A stretch of DNA of 64,000 bases. Origin: DAOTWA01 sp963702935. Its GTDB lineage: Bacteria > Chloroflexota > Anaerolineae > Anaerolineales > Anaerolineaceae. Shown here one piece after another: positions 34,741 through 42,792 of this stretch; position 1 is the stretch's first letter, and each line of letters begins with the position of its first letter. The translations under genes and the position numbers were made by a program. The notes under the pieces were generated by a model that was given only the letters and a program-made list of their open reading frames with translations, ran no database searches and was not told the DNA's origin. The DNA lies in assembly GCA_963702935.1 (NCBI GenBank), contig OY969772.1, positions 2,542,001 through 2,606,000 on the forward strand, in the 5' to 3' direction.

Positions 34741-35412
34741 ATGACGGGCAGCCAGCCAGAACTTCAGGTGATTACGATCCACGCGGGGATGAGCCTGGCC
34801 TACCTGATCGTCGGCCAGATGGGAGTTGTCCTGGTGGATAGCGGCTCCCCTGGCAACGCGCACCTGATCCTGCGGGAGATGCACAAGCTGGGGCGGGAGA
34901 ACCTGCGCCTGATCTTCATCACCCACGCGAATTTCGACCATTACGGCAGCGCCGCGGCGCTGAGGCAGATGACCGGCGCGCCGCTCGCCGCCCACCGCGC
35001 GGACGCCGTCTATCTACAGCGCGGCCTGACTCCCATTGGCTCTACCCGGGGGCGAGGCAGGCTGATCAGCCCCTTCCTGGGCCTGGTGGATCAGTTCGTG
35101 CCTACCGAGGCGGCCCCGCCGGACGTGCTCCTGGAGGATGGCAGCGAGCTGCACGATTTTGGGCTGGATGCGCGTGTGGTGCACACCCCCGGCCATACCC
35201 CCGGCTCGTGCTGCTTGCTGGTGGAGGGGCGACTGGCTTTCGTCGGCGATCTAGTGACCGGCGGCAGGCGCCCGCACGCGCAGCGTTATTTCGCGGTAGA
35301 CTGGTCTCAACTGCCCGCCAGCCTGAAGCGTGTCCAGGCGCTGCACCCCGAATGGGTCTACCCCGGCCACGGCCGCCGGCCTTTGAGCGGGGCCGAGTTC
35401 CAGGCCATTTAG
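34741..35412 (+). CDS. MBL-fold metallohydrolase
   Basis: A 223-residue metallo-beta-lactamase-fold protein. The metal motif is ITHANFDHYGS, that is H-x-N-x-D-H instead of the usual H-x-H-x-D-H. Later ligands are present: VHTPGHTPGSC, FVGDLVTGG, and YPGHG near the end. The His-to-Asn change affects the metal-1 site. Substrates in this superfamily range from lactones to glutathione thioesters; none can be assigned. It starts 15 bases after the membrane-protein gene. Confidence 0.82.
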   Translation: MTGSQPELQVITIHAGMSLAYLIVGQMGVVLVDSGSPGNAHLILREMHKLGRENLRLIFITHANFDHYGSAAALRQMTGAPLAAHRADAVYLQRGLTPIGSTRGRGRLISPFLGLVDQFVPTEAAPPDVLLEDGSELHDFGLDARVVHTPGHTPGSCCLLVEGRLAFVGDLVTGGRRPHAQRYFAVDWSQLPASLKRVQALHPEWVYPGHGRRPLSGAEFQAI

Positions 35413-35462
35413 AGCCGGCGGCTTCTTTTCAAAGCCTGGGGCAGGGGCCTGAAAAAGAGAGA

Positions 35463-35987
35463 ATGCTCACCAAGAATTTGATTCTGATCGATCCGACGCC
35501 CGACCTGGAGGCGGAATTCCTCTCCCTGGTGGACGAATACCTGGAGACCGGAGAGGGATACCCCTACCACGAAGAGGCTCGCCAGGATTTCCCCACCTTT
35601 ATCCGCAAGCTGATGGAACGCGCCAGCGAAGAGCGCATCCCGCGCGGCTCGGTGCCCATGAGCACCTATTGGATGGTGGAGGACGGGCGTTTCCTGGTCG
35701 GAGAGAGCCGCCTGCGCCACCGGCTTTCGCCTTTCCTGGAGACGGAAGGCGGCCACATCGGTTATGCCATCCGCCCGTCCCGGCGGGGCCAGGGCTACGG
35801 CACGCGCATCCTGTCGCTGACGCTCGAAAAGGCGCGCGAGCTGGGGTTGAAGCGCGTGCTGACCACCTGCGAGGCGGAGAACGCGGCTTCGGCGCGCATC
35901 CTCGAGAAGCACGGCGGCGTGCTGGCGGGCGCGGTCGTGTCGCAGTACTCGCACCGCAAGATTCTACAATACTGGATCAATTTGTAA
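35463..35987 (+). CDS. GNAT-family N-acetyltransferase
   Basis: A 174-residue acetyltransferase. Motif A is HIGYAIRPSRRGQGYGTRILSLTLEKAREL (Q-x-x-G-x-G loop for acetyl-CoA) and motif B is VLTTCEAENAASARILEKHGGV. The N-terminal part (DEYLETGEGYPYHEEARQDFPTFIRKL) is typical of a GNAT subfamily whose substrate is unknown. GAGA lies upstream of ATG 35463. The frame extends upstream but overlaps the metallohydrolase. Confidence 0.85.
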   Translation: MLTKNLILIDPTPDLEAEFLSLVDEYLETGEGYPYHEEARQDFPTFIRKLMERASEERIPRGSVPMSTYWMVEDGRFLVGESRLRHRLSPFLETEGGHIGYAIRPSRRGQGYGTRILSLTLEKARELGLKRVLTTCEAENAASARILEKHGGVLAGAVVSQYSHRKILQYWINL

Positions 35988-36005
35988 GCCAGAGGATTGC
36001 AGGGC

Positions 36006-36608
36006 ATGGGAAAACTCATCACGCTGGTGGGGAACACCGGCGCAGGCAAGACCACTCTGGCGCGGCTCTTGTGCCAGCGGCTGCCGTTCCTCTCCGGCCT
36101 GGAGCAGCACGTGGAGCGGCCCTTCCAGCGCGCTTTCTCGCTGGATTTGCAGCGCTATGCCCTGGCGAACCAGGTCGATTACCTGCTGCTGCGCGCCGAG
36201 CAAGAGCGGGCCATCCGGCGGGGCGCCTCACCCGGCATCCAGGACGGCGGCCTGGACGAGGATTTCTACCTGTTCACGCGCCGGTTTTATCGCAAGGGAT
36301 ACCTGAGCCAGGGGGAGTACCAGCTCTGCGAGCGCATGGTGACTCTGTTGCGCGAGCTGCTGCCCCCGCCGGAGCTGGTCATCCGCCTGGATTGCCCCCT
36401 GGAGGTACTGGCCGAGCGTTACCGCCGGCGGGGGCGCGCGCTGGAAATCGCCGCGCTGGAAGATTTGGAAGACTTGCAGGTGCTCCTGGACGATTGGATG
36501 CAGCGGGCAGCCTACGCGCGCGTGCTGCGCATCGACAGCAGCCCCGACGACCCCAGCTTTTCCGCCGTCATCGAAGAGGTCGTGGCGGCCGTCCGGGCGC
36601 TCGCCTGA
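36006..36608 (+). CDS. Deoxynucleoside kinase-like protein
   Basis: A 200-residue P-loop kinase of the dCK/dGK family. Motifs: Walker A LVGNTGAGKTTL, a Glu-containing EQHVERPFQRAF, the substrate motif DEDFYLFTRRFYRKGYLS where DRS is usual, and the LID RRRGRALE. It would phosphorylate deoxynucleosides in salvage. ATG 36006 has AGAGGA nine bases upstream. The absence of the normal E-D-R-S motif makes substrate choice uncertain. It is 2.3 kb from the deoxyribose-phosphate compartment operon; a link to deoxynucleoside use is possible but unproven. Confidence 0.72.
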   Translation: MGKLITLVGNTGAGKTTLARLLCQRLPFLSGLEQHVERPFQRAFSLDLQRYALANQVDYLLLRAEQERAIRRGASPGIQDGGLDEDFYLFTRRFYRKGYLSQGEYQLCERMVTLLRELLPPPELVIRLDCPLEVLAERYRRRGRALEIAALEDLEDLQVLLDDWMQRAAYARVLRIDSSPDDPSFSAVIEEVVAAVRALA

Positions 36609-36621
36609 TTCCCTAATTTAC

Positions 36622-36650
36622 TTGACATAATTTATCTAAATTATTATAAT
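36622..36650 (+). promoter_or_regulatory. Perfect consensus sigma-70 promoter TTGACA-17-TATAAT
   Basis: TTGACA (36622-36627) and TATAAT (36645-36650) are exactly 17 bases apart, lying in an AT-rich island of about 55 bases (36610-36665) unlike the GC-rich surroundings. It precedes the rhodanese gene by about 50 bases. The palindromic AATTATTATAATT around the -10 could be an operator. Confidence 0.82.
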
Positions 36651-36702
36651 TAATTCTAAATTATTCCTGGAACTCACCTGGAATTCTTGTGGAGGTATAC
36701 CC

Positions 36703-37557
36703 ATGGCTGGCACTTATGCCCACCCCGAGTCTCTGGTCGAGACCGGTTGGGTGGCGGAACACCTGAACGATCCCAAAGTCCGCATCGTCGAATCGGACGA
36801 GGACTATCTTCTCTATGACACCGGTCACATTCCGGGCGCCGTCAAGGTGGACTGGTTCACCACTTTACAGGCCCCCCTGCGGCGCGATTTCTTGAGCCGG
36901 GAAAGCTTCGAGGAATTATGTAGCCGCTCAGGCATCGCCGACGATACCACCGTCGTGTTTTATGGGGACAAGAACAACTGGTTCGCCTGTTATGCCTTTT
37001 GGCTGTTCGAGTATTACGGCCACGCCCATCGCAAGATCATGAACGGCGGACGCCTCAAATGGGAAAGGGAAGGGCGCCCCTTCGTGCGCGACATTCCTAC
37101 CTATGCGCGCACGTCTTACCGCGCCCAGGACCCCGACCAGGGCATCCGCGCCTACCGCGACCAGGTGCTGAAACAGTCGGAAGGCAGGCTGCCCCTGGTG
37201 GACGTGCGCTCGCCCCAGGAATACAGCGGCGAGCTGATTGCCATGCCCAATTATCCTCAGGAGGGCGCTCAACGCGGCGGGCACATTCCCGGCGCGGTCA
37301 ACATCCCCTGGTCCACGGCGGTCAACTCGGAGAACGGCACGTTCAAATCGCCGGACGAATTGCGCGCGATCTACGAGGATCGCGGCGTCTCCTCTGATAA
37401 AGAAGTCATCGCTTACTGCCGGATTGGCGAGCGCAGCTCGCATACCTGGTTTGTGCTGAAATACCTGCTGGGCTACCCGCGCGTTAAGAACTACGACGGC
37501 TCCTGGACGGAATGGGGCAACCTGGTGGGCGCGCCCATCGAAAAGGACGCCAAATGA
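36703..37557 (+). CDS. Thiosulfate/3-mercaptopyruvate-type sulfurtransferase (tandem rhodanese)
   Basis: A 284-residue protein with two rhodanese domains. The inactive N-terminal one runs to about residue 130 (DTGHIPGAVKVDWFTTLQAPL), and the active one contains VDVRSPQEYSG, the cysteine loop AYCRIGERSSHT and NYDGSWTEWGN, the C-terminal signature. The loop C-R-I-G-E-R-S fits thiosulfate sulfurtransferases. It forms a persulfide on Cys. TGGAGGTAT precedes ATG 36703. The stop overlaps the SufU start, so it may supply sulfur in the same pathway. Confidence 0.92.
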   Translation: MAGTYAHPESLVETGWVAEHLNDPKVRIVESDEDYLLYDTGHIPGAVKVDWFTTLQAPLRRDFLSRESFEELCSRSGIADDTTVVFYGDKNNWFACYAFWLFEYYGHAHRKIMNGGRLKWEREGRPFVRDIPTYARTSYRAQDPDQGIRAYRDQVLKQSEGRLPLVDVRSPQEYSGELIAMPNYPQEGAQRGGHIPGAVNIPWSTAVNSENGTFKSPDELRAIYEDRGVSSDKEVIAYCRIGERSSHTWFVLKYLLGYPRVKNYDGSWTEWGNLVGAPIEKDAK

Positions 37558-37964
37558 GCGCTGAAGACCGCGCCGCTCAGCTCGAGTTCGTGCTGGACCA
37601 TTTTCAGAACCCACGCAACTATGGGGAGATGGCGGATGCCGACGTTCACTTCCAGGGCGGGCACTCCGGCTGCAGCGACATCGTCACCGTATACTTGAAG
37701 ATGGATGGGGATCGTATCAGCCAGGTGTCTTTCACCGGCGAGGGCTGTACCATCAGCCAGGCCGCCGCGTCCATGGTCACCGAGAGGGTGCAGGGCATGA
37801 CGGCCGGCGAAGTCCAGGCGCTGGATTTCCGCGTGCTGACGGAAGAGCTGGGGGAAGAAGTGGTGGCCACGCGTCCCCGCTGCGCCACGCTGGGCCTGGA
37901 TACCGTCAAGGCGGCTCTGCAAGAGCTACGCGCCGCGCACATCCGGGCCGGAGGGATCGCTTAA
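37554..37964 (+). CDS. sufU: SufU/IscU-like iron-sulfur assembly protein
   Basis: A 136-residue protein of the IscU/SufU family. Conserved points are HFQNPRNYGEM, the first Cys in GGHSGCSDIV, the second in GEGCTISQAAASM and the third in RPRCATLGLDTVKAAL. These hold a nascent cluster or accept sulfur from a cysteine desulfurase. ATG 37554 overlaps the upstream stop (ATGA). The early motif G-H-S-G-C-S replaces the more common G-N-P-x-C-G-D. A SufS-like aminotransferase is encoded 3.3 kb away at 41316. Confidence 0.87.
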   Translation: MSAEDRAAQLEFVLDHFQNPRNYGEMADADVHFQGGHSGCSDIVTVYLKMDGDRISQVSFTGEGCTISQAAASMVTERVQGMTAGEVQALDFRVLTEELGEEVVATRPRCATLGLDTVKAALQELRAAHIRAGGIA

Positions 37965-38580
37965 TTCCTGGAGTTTCGCATTTTTGAATTGGGCGGAAAA
38001 CTCACCGCAGGGGCGCAGAGCTCACCGAACGAGCAGAGAACTCGAGCGGAAAAGCAGCGAGCATCTGGTTGAATCTAAGGAAAAACTCTGTGCTCTCTGC
38101 GCCTCCGTGGTGATGGGAATGGGGGAATGCCACCTTGCCGGCAGGAGCGCCGGATTTGAAATGGACGCTGGCTCCCGAATTGAAGGAGGGATCCCGGGCT
38201 GAGTGAGGCAGGGGGAGTTCTCAGCAGCCGCCAGTTTCGGGGTGTAGAGGCTATCCAAAAAGAACGAAATCCCGGCACCTGTAGGGCGGGATTCATATCC
38301 CGCCTCTAGGGCGAGTCACTCAAAGGTGGCGGCTTAGAAAGCCGCCCTACGTCTTTTGCGACATCCTCTACACCCCTTTTTTCTTAATTCAGGTGTGACG
38401 TTTCTGCCGATGTTCCGTTAATCCTTATGAAAGGCTGACCGAATACTCGTGGGTTAAACGACCGGAACCTTTCTCCGCAGACCGCAAAGACACCGGGGGA
38501 TCGATCAGAAAGAATTCCTTTGTGGCGAGAAGATGGTGATCAAAAAGCCATTCCCGTATCTAACGGAGGAGCTCTCCGTT
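37965..38580. other. 616-bp intergenic region with dispersed repeats
   Basis: No convincing coding frame. At about 38070-38115 the sequence CTCTGTGCTCTCTGCGCCTC resembles a repeat that is common between genes in many bacteria. The REP-like hairpins at 38280-38350 belong to the family at 25945. The last 60 bases lead to the sigma-factor gene. Confidence 0.5.
38239..38376. repeat. Hairpin pair enclosed by a 12-bp inverted repeat
   Basis: GGGGTGTAGAGG (38239-38250) and CCTCTACACCCC (38365-38376) are perfect inverted repeats; TTTTTT follows the right arm. Inside are GGCGGGATTCATATCCCGCC and GGCGGCTTAGAAAGCCGCC, the same two hairpins as in the tandem array but in the other order. It looks like a mobile or nested REP unit, and the right end could act as a terminator on the plus strand. 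Confidence 0.65.
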
Positions 38581-39147
38581 ATGCATATTAGCAAGCGAGG
38601 TTCTCTCACCATCCACTCGGACGCGGCCCTGGTCGAGCTCGCCCAGCAGGGGCGCCAGGAAGCCTTCGAGGAGATCTACCAGCGCCATTTCGAAGACATC
38701 TATACCTACCTCTATTATCGAGTGGGGGATGGCGCCTTGGCGGAGGACCTTTCGGCTGAAGTGTTCGTGAGGTCGGTAGACAAGATCCACACATACGATC
38801 ACACCGGGAGGCCACTGCTGGCCTGGTTGTACACCATAGCCCGCAACCTGGTGATCGACCACTACCGCAAGACCGGCCAGGTGACCTGGCTTCCCCTGGA
38901 CGACAGAATGGAGGCCAGCCGGGAAGAACACCCCGCCGAGCAGGCGGAGGAGCATCTCGACCAGATGCGCCTGGCCGGGGCGCTGGAAAACCTCACCGAG
39001 GTGCAGCGCCAGGTGATTCTGCTGAAATTCGTGCATGGATATTCGAACGTTGAGGTGGCGCAGCGGTTAGGCAAAGAAGAGGGCGCGATCAAATCTTTGC
39101 AGCACCGCGCCTTGGAAACGCTGAAACGCGCGCTTAATGAGGAGTAA
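38581..39147 (+). CDS. ECF sigma factor
   Basis: A 188-residue ECF sigma-70 factor. Region 2 is ALVELAQQGRQEAFEEIYQRHFEDIYTYLYYRVGDGALAEDLSAEVFVRS with WLYTIARNLVIDHYRK as 2.3-2.4; region 4 is LTEVQRQVILLKFVHGYSNVEVAQRLGKEEGAIKSLQHRALETLKR. ATG 38581 was preferred because GGAGGAG lies 9 bases upstream; ATG 38533 in frame lacks a clear site. The next gene overlaps and encodes a membrane protein of the kind that regulates such sigma factors. Confidence 0.9.
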   Translation: MHISKRGSLTIHSDAALVELAQQGRQEAFEEIYQRHFEDIYTYLYYRVGDGALAEDLSAEVFVRSVDKIHTYDHTGRPLLAWLYTIARNLVIDHYRKTGQVTWLPLDDRMEASREEHPAEQAEEHLDQMRLAGALENLTEVQRQVILLKFVHGYSNVEVAQRLGKEEGAIKSLQHRALETLKRALNEE

Positions 39148-40417
39148 ATTTTGGCCATGGGTGCCGACTTCGATGGAATTCTTAGATGAATGTTTGTCTC
39201 GCATGGAGGCAGGTGAAAGCCTGGAAGAGTGCCTGGAGCGCTACCCGGACCAGGCGGAAGCCCTGCGTCCGCTGCTGACTTTAGCCGTCCATATTCGCAA
39301 GCTGCCTTTCCCGCAGGTGCGCCCTGAGGCGGCGCAAGTGGCCCGGGAAAGGATGCTCACGCAAATCCAAGCTCACAAGACTACACGGGTGCACAGCCTG
39401 TGGACGCTGCCGCAGAACCTTTACGAACGGGCTGCCCAAGTTATCCACGGAAAGGAGAGTGTAAACATGAAACTGGTTCCACGCTTGATTACGGCTCTGT
39501 TGCTCGTTTGCCTTCTGGGCGGCGTGCTGGTTGTCAACGTTTCCGCCAACAGCCTGCCGGGCGACGCACTCTACGGCGTCAAGCGCGCCTGGGAAAGCGC
39601 TCAGGTGACCTTCACCAGCGGGCAGACCCGCACCCAGGTGCAAGCGCGCCAGGCAGCCGAACGGGTCAAGGAGATCGCGGTCTTGCAGGAGCAGCACCGC
39701 GCTGCGCTGGTGGAGTTCATCGGCCGCGTGCAGAGCATCAGCTCCACGCAGTGGGTCGTCGAGGGGATCCCCCTGGCGGTCGACGAAGCCACCGTGATTA
39801 CCGGCGACCCGGCGGTCGATGATTGGGTCAAGGTGAAAGCGCAGGTCAATGCGGACGGCAGCTTGACGGCCCTGACCATCGATAAGCTGGCGGTGGAAGT
39901 GCCCACGCCGCCCGTGGTCTCTGTGACTCCACCGGTATTCCCCACGGAGCCAAGCGAAGTGCCGTCCATCGTGTGGACGGAGGTGGGAAATCCCACCCAG
40001 TGGGCTTCGCCGCCCATCCCCACCAACTGGTCCACTTACGTGCCGACGCAGTACCAGACCCTGGTGCCGACGGAATTCCCGCACATCACCTTGCAGCCGA
40101 CCTACTTTATAACCCTGGTGCCCACTCAATGGCAGACCTACGTGCCGACGGAGCTCCCGCCCGTGCCGACCGGCTGGCCCATCGGCATCCCCACCCAGTT
40201 CCAGACCCTGGTGCCCACCTGGTTCCCGACCTTCGCGCCGACGCAGTTTGTGACGCTCTTCCCGACCGAGAACCCGACCCGCCAGCCACCGGAGAACACG
40301 CCGAACCCCATTGATTACCCGACCTACATTCCCACGTTCGTCGAGATGACGCGCATCCCACCCACCCCCGCGCCCGGTACCCCCATGCCGCCCATCCCCA
40401 CCTGGCCGGCGCCGTAG
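39137..40417 (+). CDS. DUF5667/DUF5666-type membrane protein with Trp/Pro/Thr repeats
   Basis: A 426-residue protein. The cytoplasmic N-terminus (FLDECLSRMEAGESLEECLERYPDQAEALRPLL) and one membrane helix near residues 116-136 (LITALLLVCLLGGVLVVNVSA) precede SLPGDALYGVKRAWESAQVTFT, a DUF5667 signature, and a DUF5666-like beta domain (VQSISSTQWVVEGIPLAVDEATVITG). The last 150 residues repeat PTQ-x-QTLVPTEFP-like units rich in Trp, Phe, Pro and Thr. ATG 39137 overlaps the sigma-factor end; ATG 39173 is also possible. The pairing suggests an anti-sigma or surface sensor role, which is inference. Confidence 0.78.
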   Translation: MRSKFWPWVPTSMEFLDECLSRMEAGESLEECLERYPDQAEALRPLLTLAVHIRKLPFPQVRPEAAQVARERMLTQIQAHKTTRVHSLWTLPQNLYERAAQVIHGKESVNMKLVPRLITALLLVCLLGGVLVVNVSANSLPGDALYGVKRAWESAQVTFTSGQTRTQVQARQAAERVKEIAVLQEQHRAALVEFIGRVQSISSTQWVVEGIPLAVDEATVITGDPAVDDWVKVKAQVNADGSLTALTIDKLAVEVPTPPVVSVTPPVFPTEPSEVPSIVWTEVGNPTQWASPPIPTNWSTYVPTQYQTLVPTEFPHITLQPTYFITLVPTQWQTYVPTELPPVPTGWPIGIPTQFQTLVPTWFPTFAPTQFVTLFPTENPTRQPPENTPNPIDYPTYIPTFVEMTRIPPTPAPGTPMPPIPTWPAP

Positions 40418-40456
40418 CCCCCAGATTCTCCCCTGAATCTGGCCGAAAGTTGTAAA

Positions 40457-40495
40457 GGCCCTGCGAAGGTTTTGCTTCGCAGGGCCAATGTTTTT
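40457..40495 (+). terminator. Rho-independent terminator after the sigma/DUF5667 pair
   Basis: GGCCCTGCGAAG (40457-40468) pairs with CTTCGCAGGGCC (40475-40486), followed by AATGTTTTT. A 12-bp GC-rich stem with a T tract. Confidence 0.8.
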
Positions 40496-40515
40496 AGGAA
40501 TTTTCAGCCCTCCTC

Positions 40516-40544
40516 TTGCTTTAATGGGAAAGATTGGATATACT
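40516..40544 (+). promoter_or_regulatory. Sigma-70-type promoter TTGCTT-17-TATACT
   Basis: TTGCTT (40516-40521) and TATACT (40539-40544) are 17 bases apart, 30 bases before the GntR start. Confidence 0.7.
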
Positions 40545-40546
40545 AT

Positions 40547-40567
40547 TGATATATCACTGATATATCA
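40547..40567 (+). promoter_or_regulatory. Twin palindromic operator TGATATATCA x2
   Basis: Two identical 10-bp palindromes TGATATATCA at 40547-40556 and 40558-40567 are repeated with an 11-base step, immediately after the -10 and over the expected start site. They are well placed for autorepression by the GntR-family protein encoded next. Confidence 0.65.
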
Positions 40568-40574
40568 GAGGACG

Positions 40575-41316
40575 ATGGAACCCTTCCCTGTATTGAACTC
40601 CTCTTTGGCCGAACAGGCCTATAAGGTCATCAAGAACGACATCATCACTTGCGAGCTGGACCCCGGCATGCAGATGGCCCAATCGCAGCTCGTGGAGCGC
40701 TATGGCCTGGGGATTACGCCTATCCGTGAGGCCCTCAAGCGCCTCGAGCAGGAAGGGTTGGTGCAGGCGATTCCCCCGCTTTGGCTACGTCGTGGCGCCC
40801 ATTACCGTCGCCGACGTCGAGGATATCTACGAGCTGCGCCTGATCCTGGAGACTTCGGCAGTGCGTCTGGCGGCCCAGCGCATTTCGAGCGAAGAGCTGG
40901 CGCGCCTTCAGGCCCAATCGGGGTTTACTTACCAGTATCACAATCGCCAGAGCTACAACGAATTCCTTTCCAGGAATACCACCTTCCACGCGGCGGTGGC
41001 TGCGGCTTCCGGAAATAAGCGCCTGGCGCAGGTCGTGTCGAAGCTGTTGGACGATATGACGCGCATCTTTCAACTGGGGCTGGACCTCAGGGATAGCGCC
41101 GCGGAAATGACGCGTGAGCACCTGGACCTGGTGGGGGCCATCGCCGACCACGACGCCGACCAGGCCGAGCTGCTGCTCCGTGACCAGATCGTTACTTCCC
41201 GGCAGCGCGTGCTCGAACGCCTGGCGGATCGCATCAACGAGCGTTTCGTAGGTGAAGCGCCCATCCTGAAAGTTAATCGCTCAGATCAAGATCGAATACA
41301 AGGAGGAGCATCCTGA
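40575..41316 (+). pseudogene. GntR/FadR-family transcription regulator with one apparent frameshift
   Basis: Two frames form one regulator of about 247 residues. The first encodes a winged helix (LAEQAYKVIKNDIITCELDPGMQMAQSQLVERYGLGITPIREALKRLEQEGLVQAIP). The second continues PRFGYVVAPITVADVEDIYELRLILETSAVRLAA and an FCD ligand domain with RNTTFHAAVAAASGNKRL and REHLDLVGAIADHDADQAELLL. The switch is at about 40775, where ATTCCCCCGC has one C too many for I-P-R-F. A homopolymer miscount is likely. ATG 40575 has AGAGGA upstream. The stop overlaps the start of the aminotransferase, so both genes form an operon under the twin operator. Confidence 0.8.
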
Positions 41317-42737
41317 TGGCAGTTTCAACCTCGCCGCAGAAAAATTCTATAGAGACACTTCGCCAGGAAATCGTCGGCATCGACCGGCAAGTCCCTTTGC
41401 TGGATGGCAGCCTGCGAGCTTACGTAAACCTGGATAACGCCGCCAGCACGCCCGCCTTGCGCCGGGTGAAAGAGAAGCTGGAGGAGGCCATGGAGCTGTA
41501 CTCCAGCGTGCACCGCGGATCGGGGTTCAAATCCATGCTCTCGACTCACCTCTACGACAAGGCTCGCGAGGTGGTGGCAAACTTCGTGGGCGCAGACCTC
41601 GACCAGGATGTGGTCATCTTTGGCAAGAATACCAGTGAGGCTATCAACAAGCTGGCCAACCGCATGCCTTTCGAGCCGGGCGACGTCGTGCTCACCACCA
41701 TGATGGAGCACCACTCCAACGACCTGCCCTGGCGCGCCAAGGCGCAGGTGGTCTACGCCGGTTTGAAGCCGGACGGCTCTCTGGACGTGGAGGATTTGCA
41801 GGCCAAGCTGGAACGCTTCGCCGGCAAAGTGAAGCTGGTTTCTGTCACCGGGGCTTCGAACGTCACCGGCTTTTTGCCGCCCATTTACGACATCGCCGAG
41901 ATGGCCCACCGCCAGGGCGCGCAGATTTTGGTGGATTGCGCCCAGCTTCTGCCCCATCGTAAGATCGACATGGGGCCGGCCGGTACCCCTCGCCACCTCG
42001 ATTTTATCGCCCTGTCGGGGCATAAGGTGTACGCTCCCTTCGGCACGGGCGCGCTCATCGGGCCGAAAGAGTTCTTCAACCGGGGCGTTCCGGAATACCG
42101 GGGCGGCGGCACCATCGATCTGGTCACGCTGAATGAGGTGCAGTGGGCGGATGCGCCGGAACGGGACGAGGCCGGCAGCCCCAACGTCTTGGGGGCGGTG
42201 GCGTTGGCGGCGGCCCTCAGCCGGCTCGAGGAAGTGGGCATGTCTGCGGTGGCCGCCCACGAGGCGGAGCTGACCCGCTACGCTCTGGAACGCCTGACGC
42301 GCATCCACGGCATCCGCCTGTACGGCTCGACCGACGCGGAGCGCACGGACGATCGCCTGGGGGTCATCCCCTTCCAGGTGGAAGGTATGAAGCACGCCAA
42401 AGCCGCCGCCATCCTCAGCTTTGAAGGCGGCATCGGCGTGCGCAACGGTTGCTTCTGCGCGCATCCCTACGTGATCCAATTGCTCAAGGTCAGCGACGAG
42501 GAATTCCAGGAGCACCGCGAGCGCGTGCTGGTGAAGGATCACAGCGCTTTGCCCGGCATGATCCGCGCCAGCTTTGGCTGCTACAATAATTTCGAGGACA
42601 TCGACCGCCTGGCGGAAATGCTGGAGCGCATCACGCGCGGCGACTACCGCGGCGAGTACGTCGTACATACCCGTTCAGGCTCCTATTACCCGGCCAGGTT
42701 TGAGCTCTCCGCGCTCGACGCGTATTTCACTTTTTAG
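41316..42737 (+). CDS. Class V aminotransferase / SufS-like PLP enzyme
   Basis: A 473-residue fold-type I PLP enzyme. YVNLDNAASTPALRRV, TMMEHHSNDLPW, VTGASNVTGFLPPI and VDCAQLLPHRKIDM are typical of the NifS/SufS/Csd group; the PLP Lys is in ALSGHKVYAPFGTGAL. The C-terminal lobe has IGVRNGCFCAHPYVIQLLK, where desulfurases carry the active Cys, and RASFGCYNNFEDIDRLAEML. ATG 41316 overlaps the regulator stop (TGATG) behind GGAGGAG. It may be a cysteine desulfurase or a related lyase; the Cys-rich loop supports the former. A GntR regulator in the same operon suggests control by a small molecule. Confidence 0.85.
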   Translation: MAVSTSPQKNSIETLRQEIVGIDRQVPLLDGSLRAYVNLDNAASTPALRRVKEKLEEAMELYSSVHRGSGFKSMLSTHLYDKAREVVANFVGADLDQDVVIFGKNTSEAINKLANRMPFEPGDVVLTTMMEHHSNDLPWRAKAQVVYAGLKPDGSLDVEDLQAKLERFAGKVKLVSVTGASNVTGFLPPIYDIAEMAHRQGAQILVDCAQLLPHRKIDMGPAGTPRHLDFIALSGHKVYAPFGTGALIGPKEFFNRGVPEYRGGGTIDLVTLNEVQWADAPERDEAGSPNVLGAVALAAALSRLEEVGMSAVAAHEAELTRYALERLTRIHGIRLYGSTDAERTDDRLGVIPFQVEGMKHAKAAAILSFEGGIGVRNGCFCAHPYVIQLLKVSDEEFQEHRERVLVKDHSALPGMIRASFGCYNNFEDIDRLAEMLERITRGDYRGEYVVHTRSGSYYPARFELSALDAYFTF

Positions 42738-42749
42738 GGGCAGATTTCA

Positions 42750-42781
42750 GATCCTAAAGGTCTTCCCAGACCTTTAGGATC
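42750..42781. terminator. Bidirectional hairpin between convergent genes
   Basis: GATCCTAAAGGTCT (42750-42763) and AGACCTTTAGGATC (42768-42781) form a perfect 14-bp stem with a 4-base loop between the aminotransferase and the convergent gene ending at 42793. T tracts are weak on both sides. Confidence 0.65.
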
Positions 42782-42792
42782 TTCGCTCGCGA

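Noticed and set aside
35669..36616. 315-codon plus-strand frame rich in Arg/Gly/Pro across the GNAT and kinase genes
   Set aside because: It overlaps two well-supported genes in another frame and has no recognisable domain.
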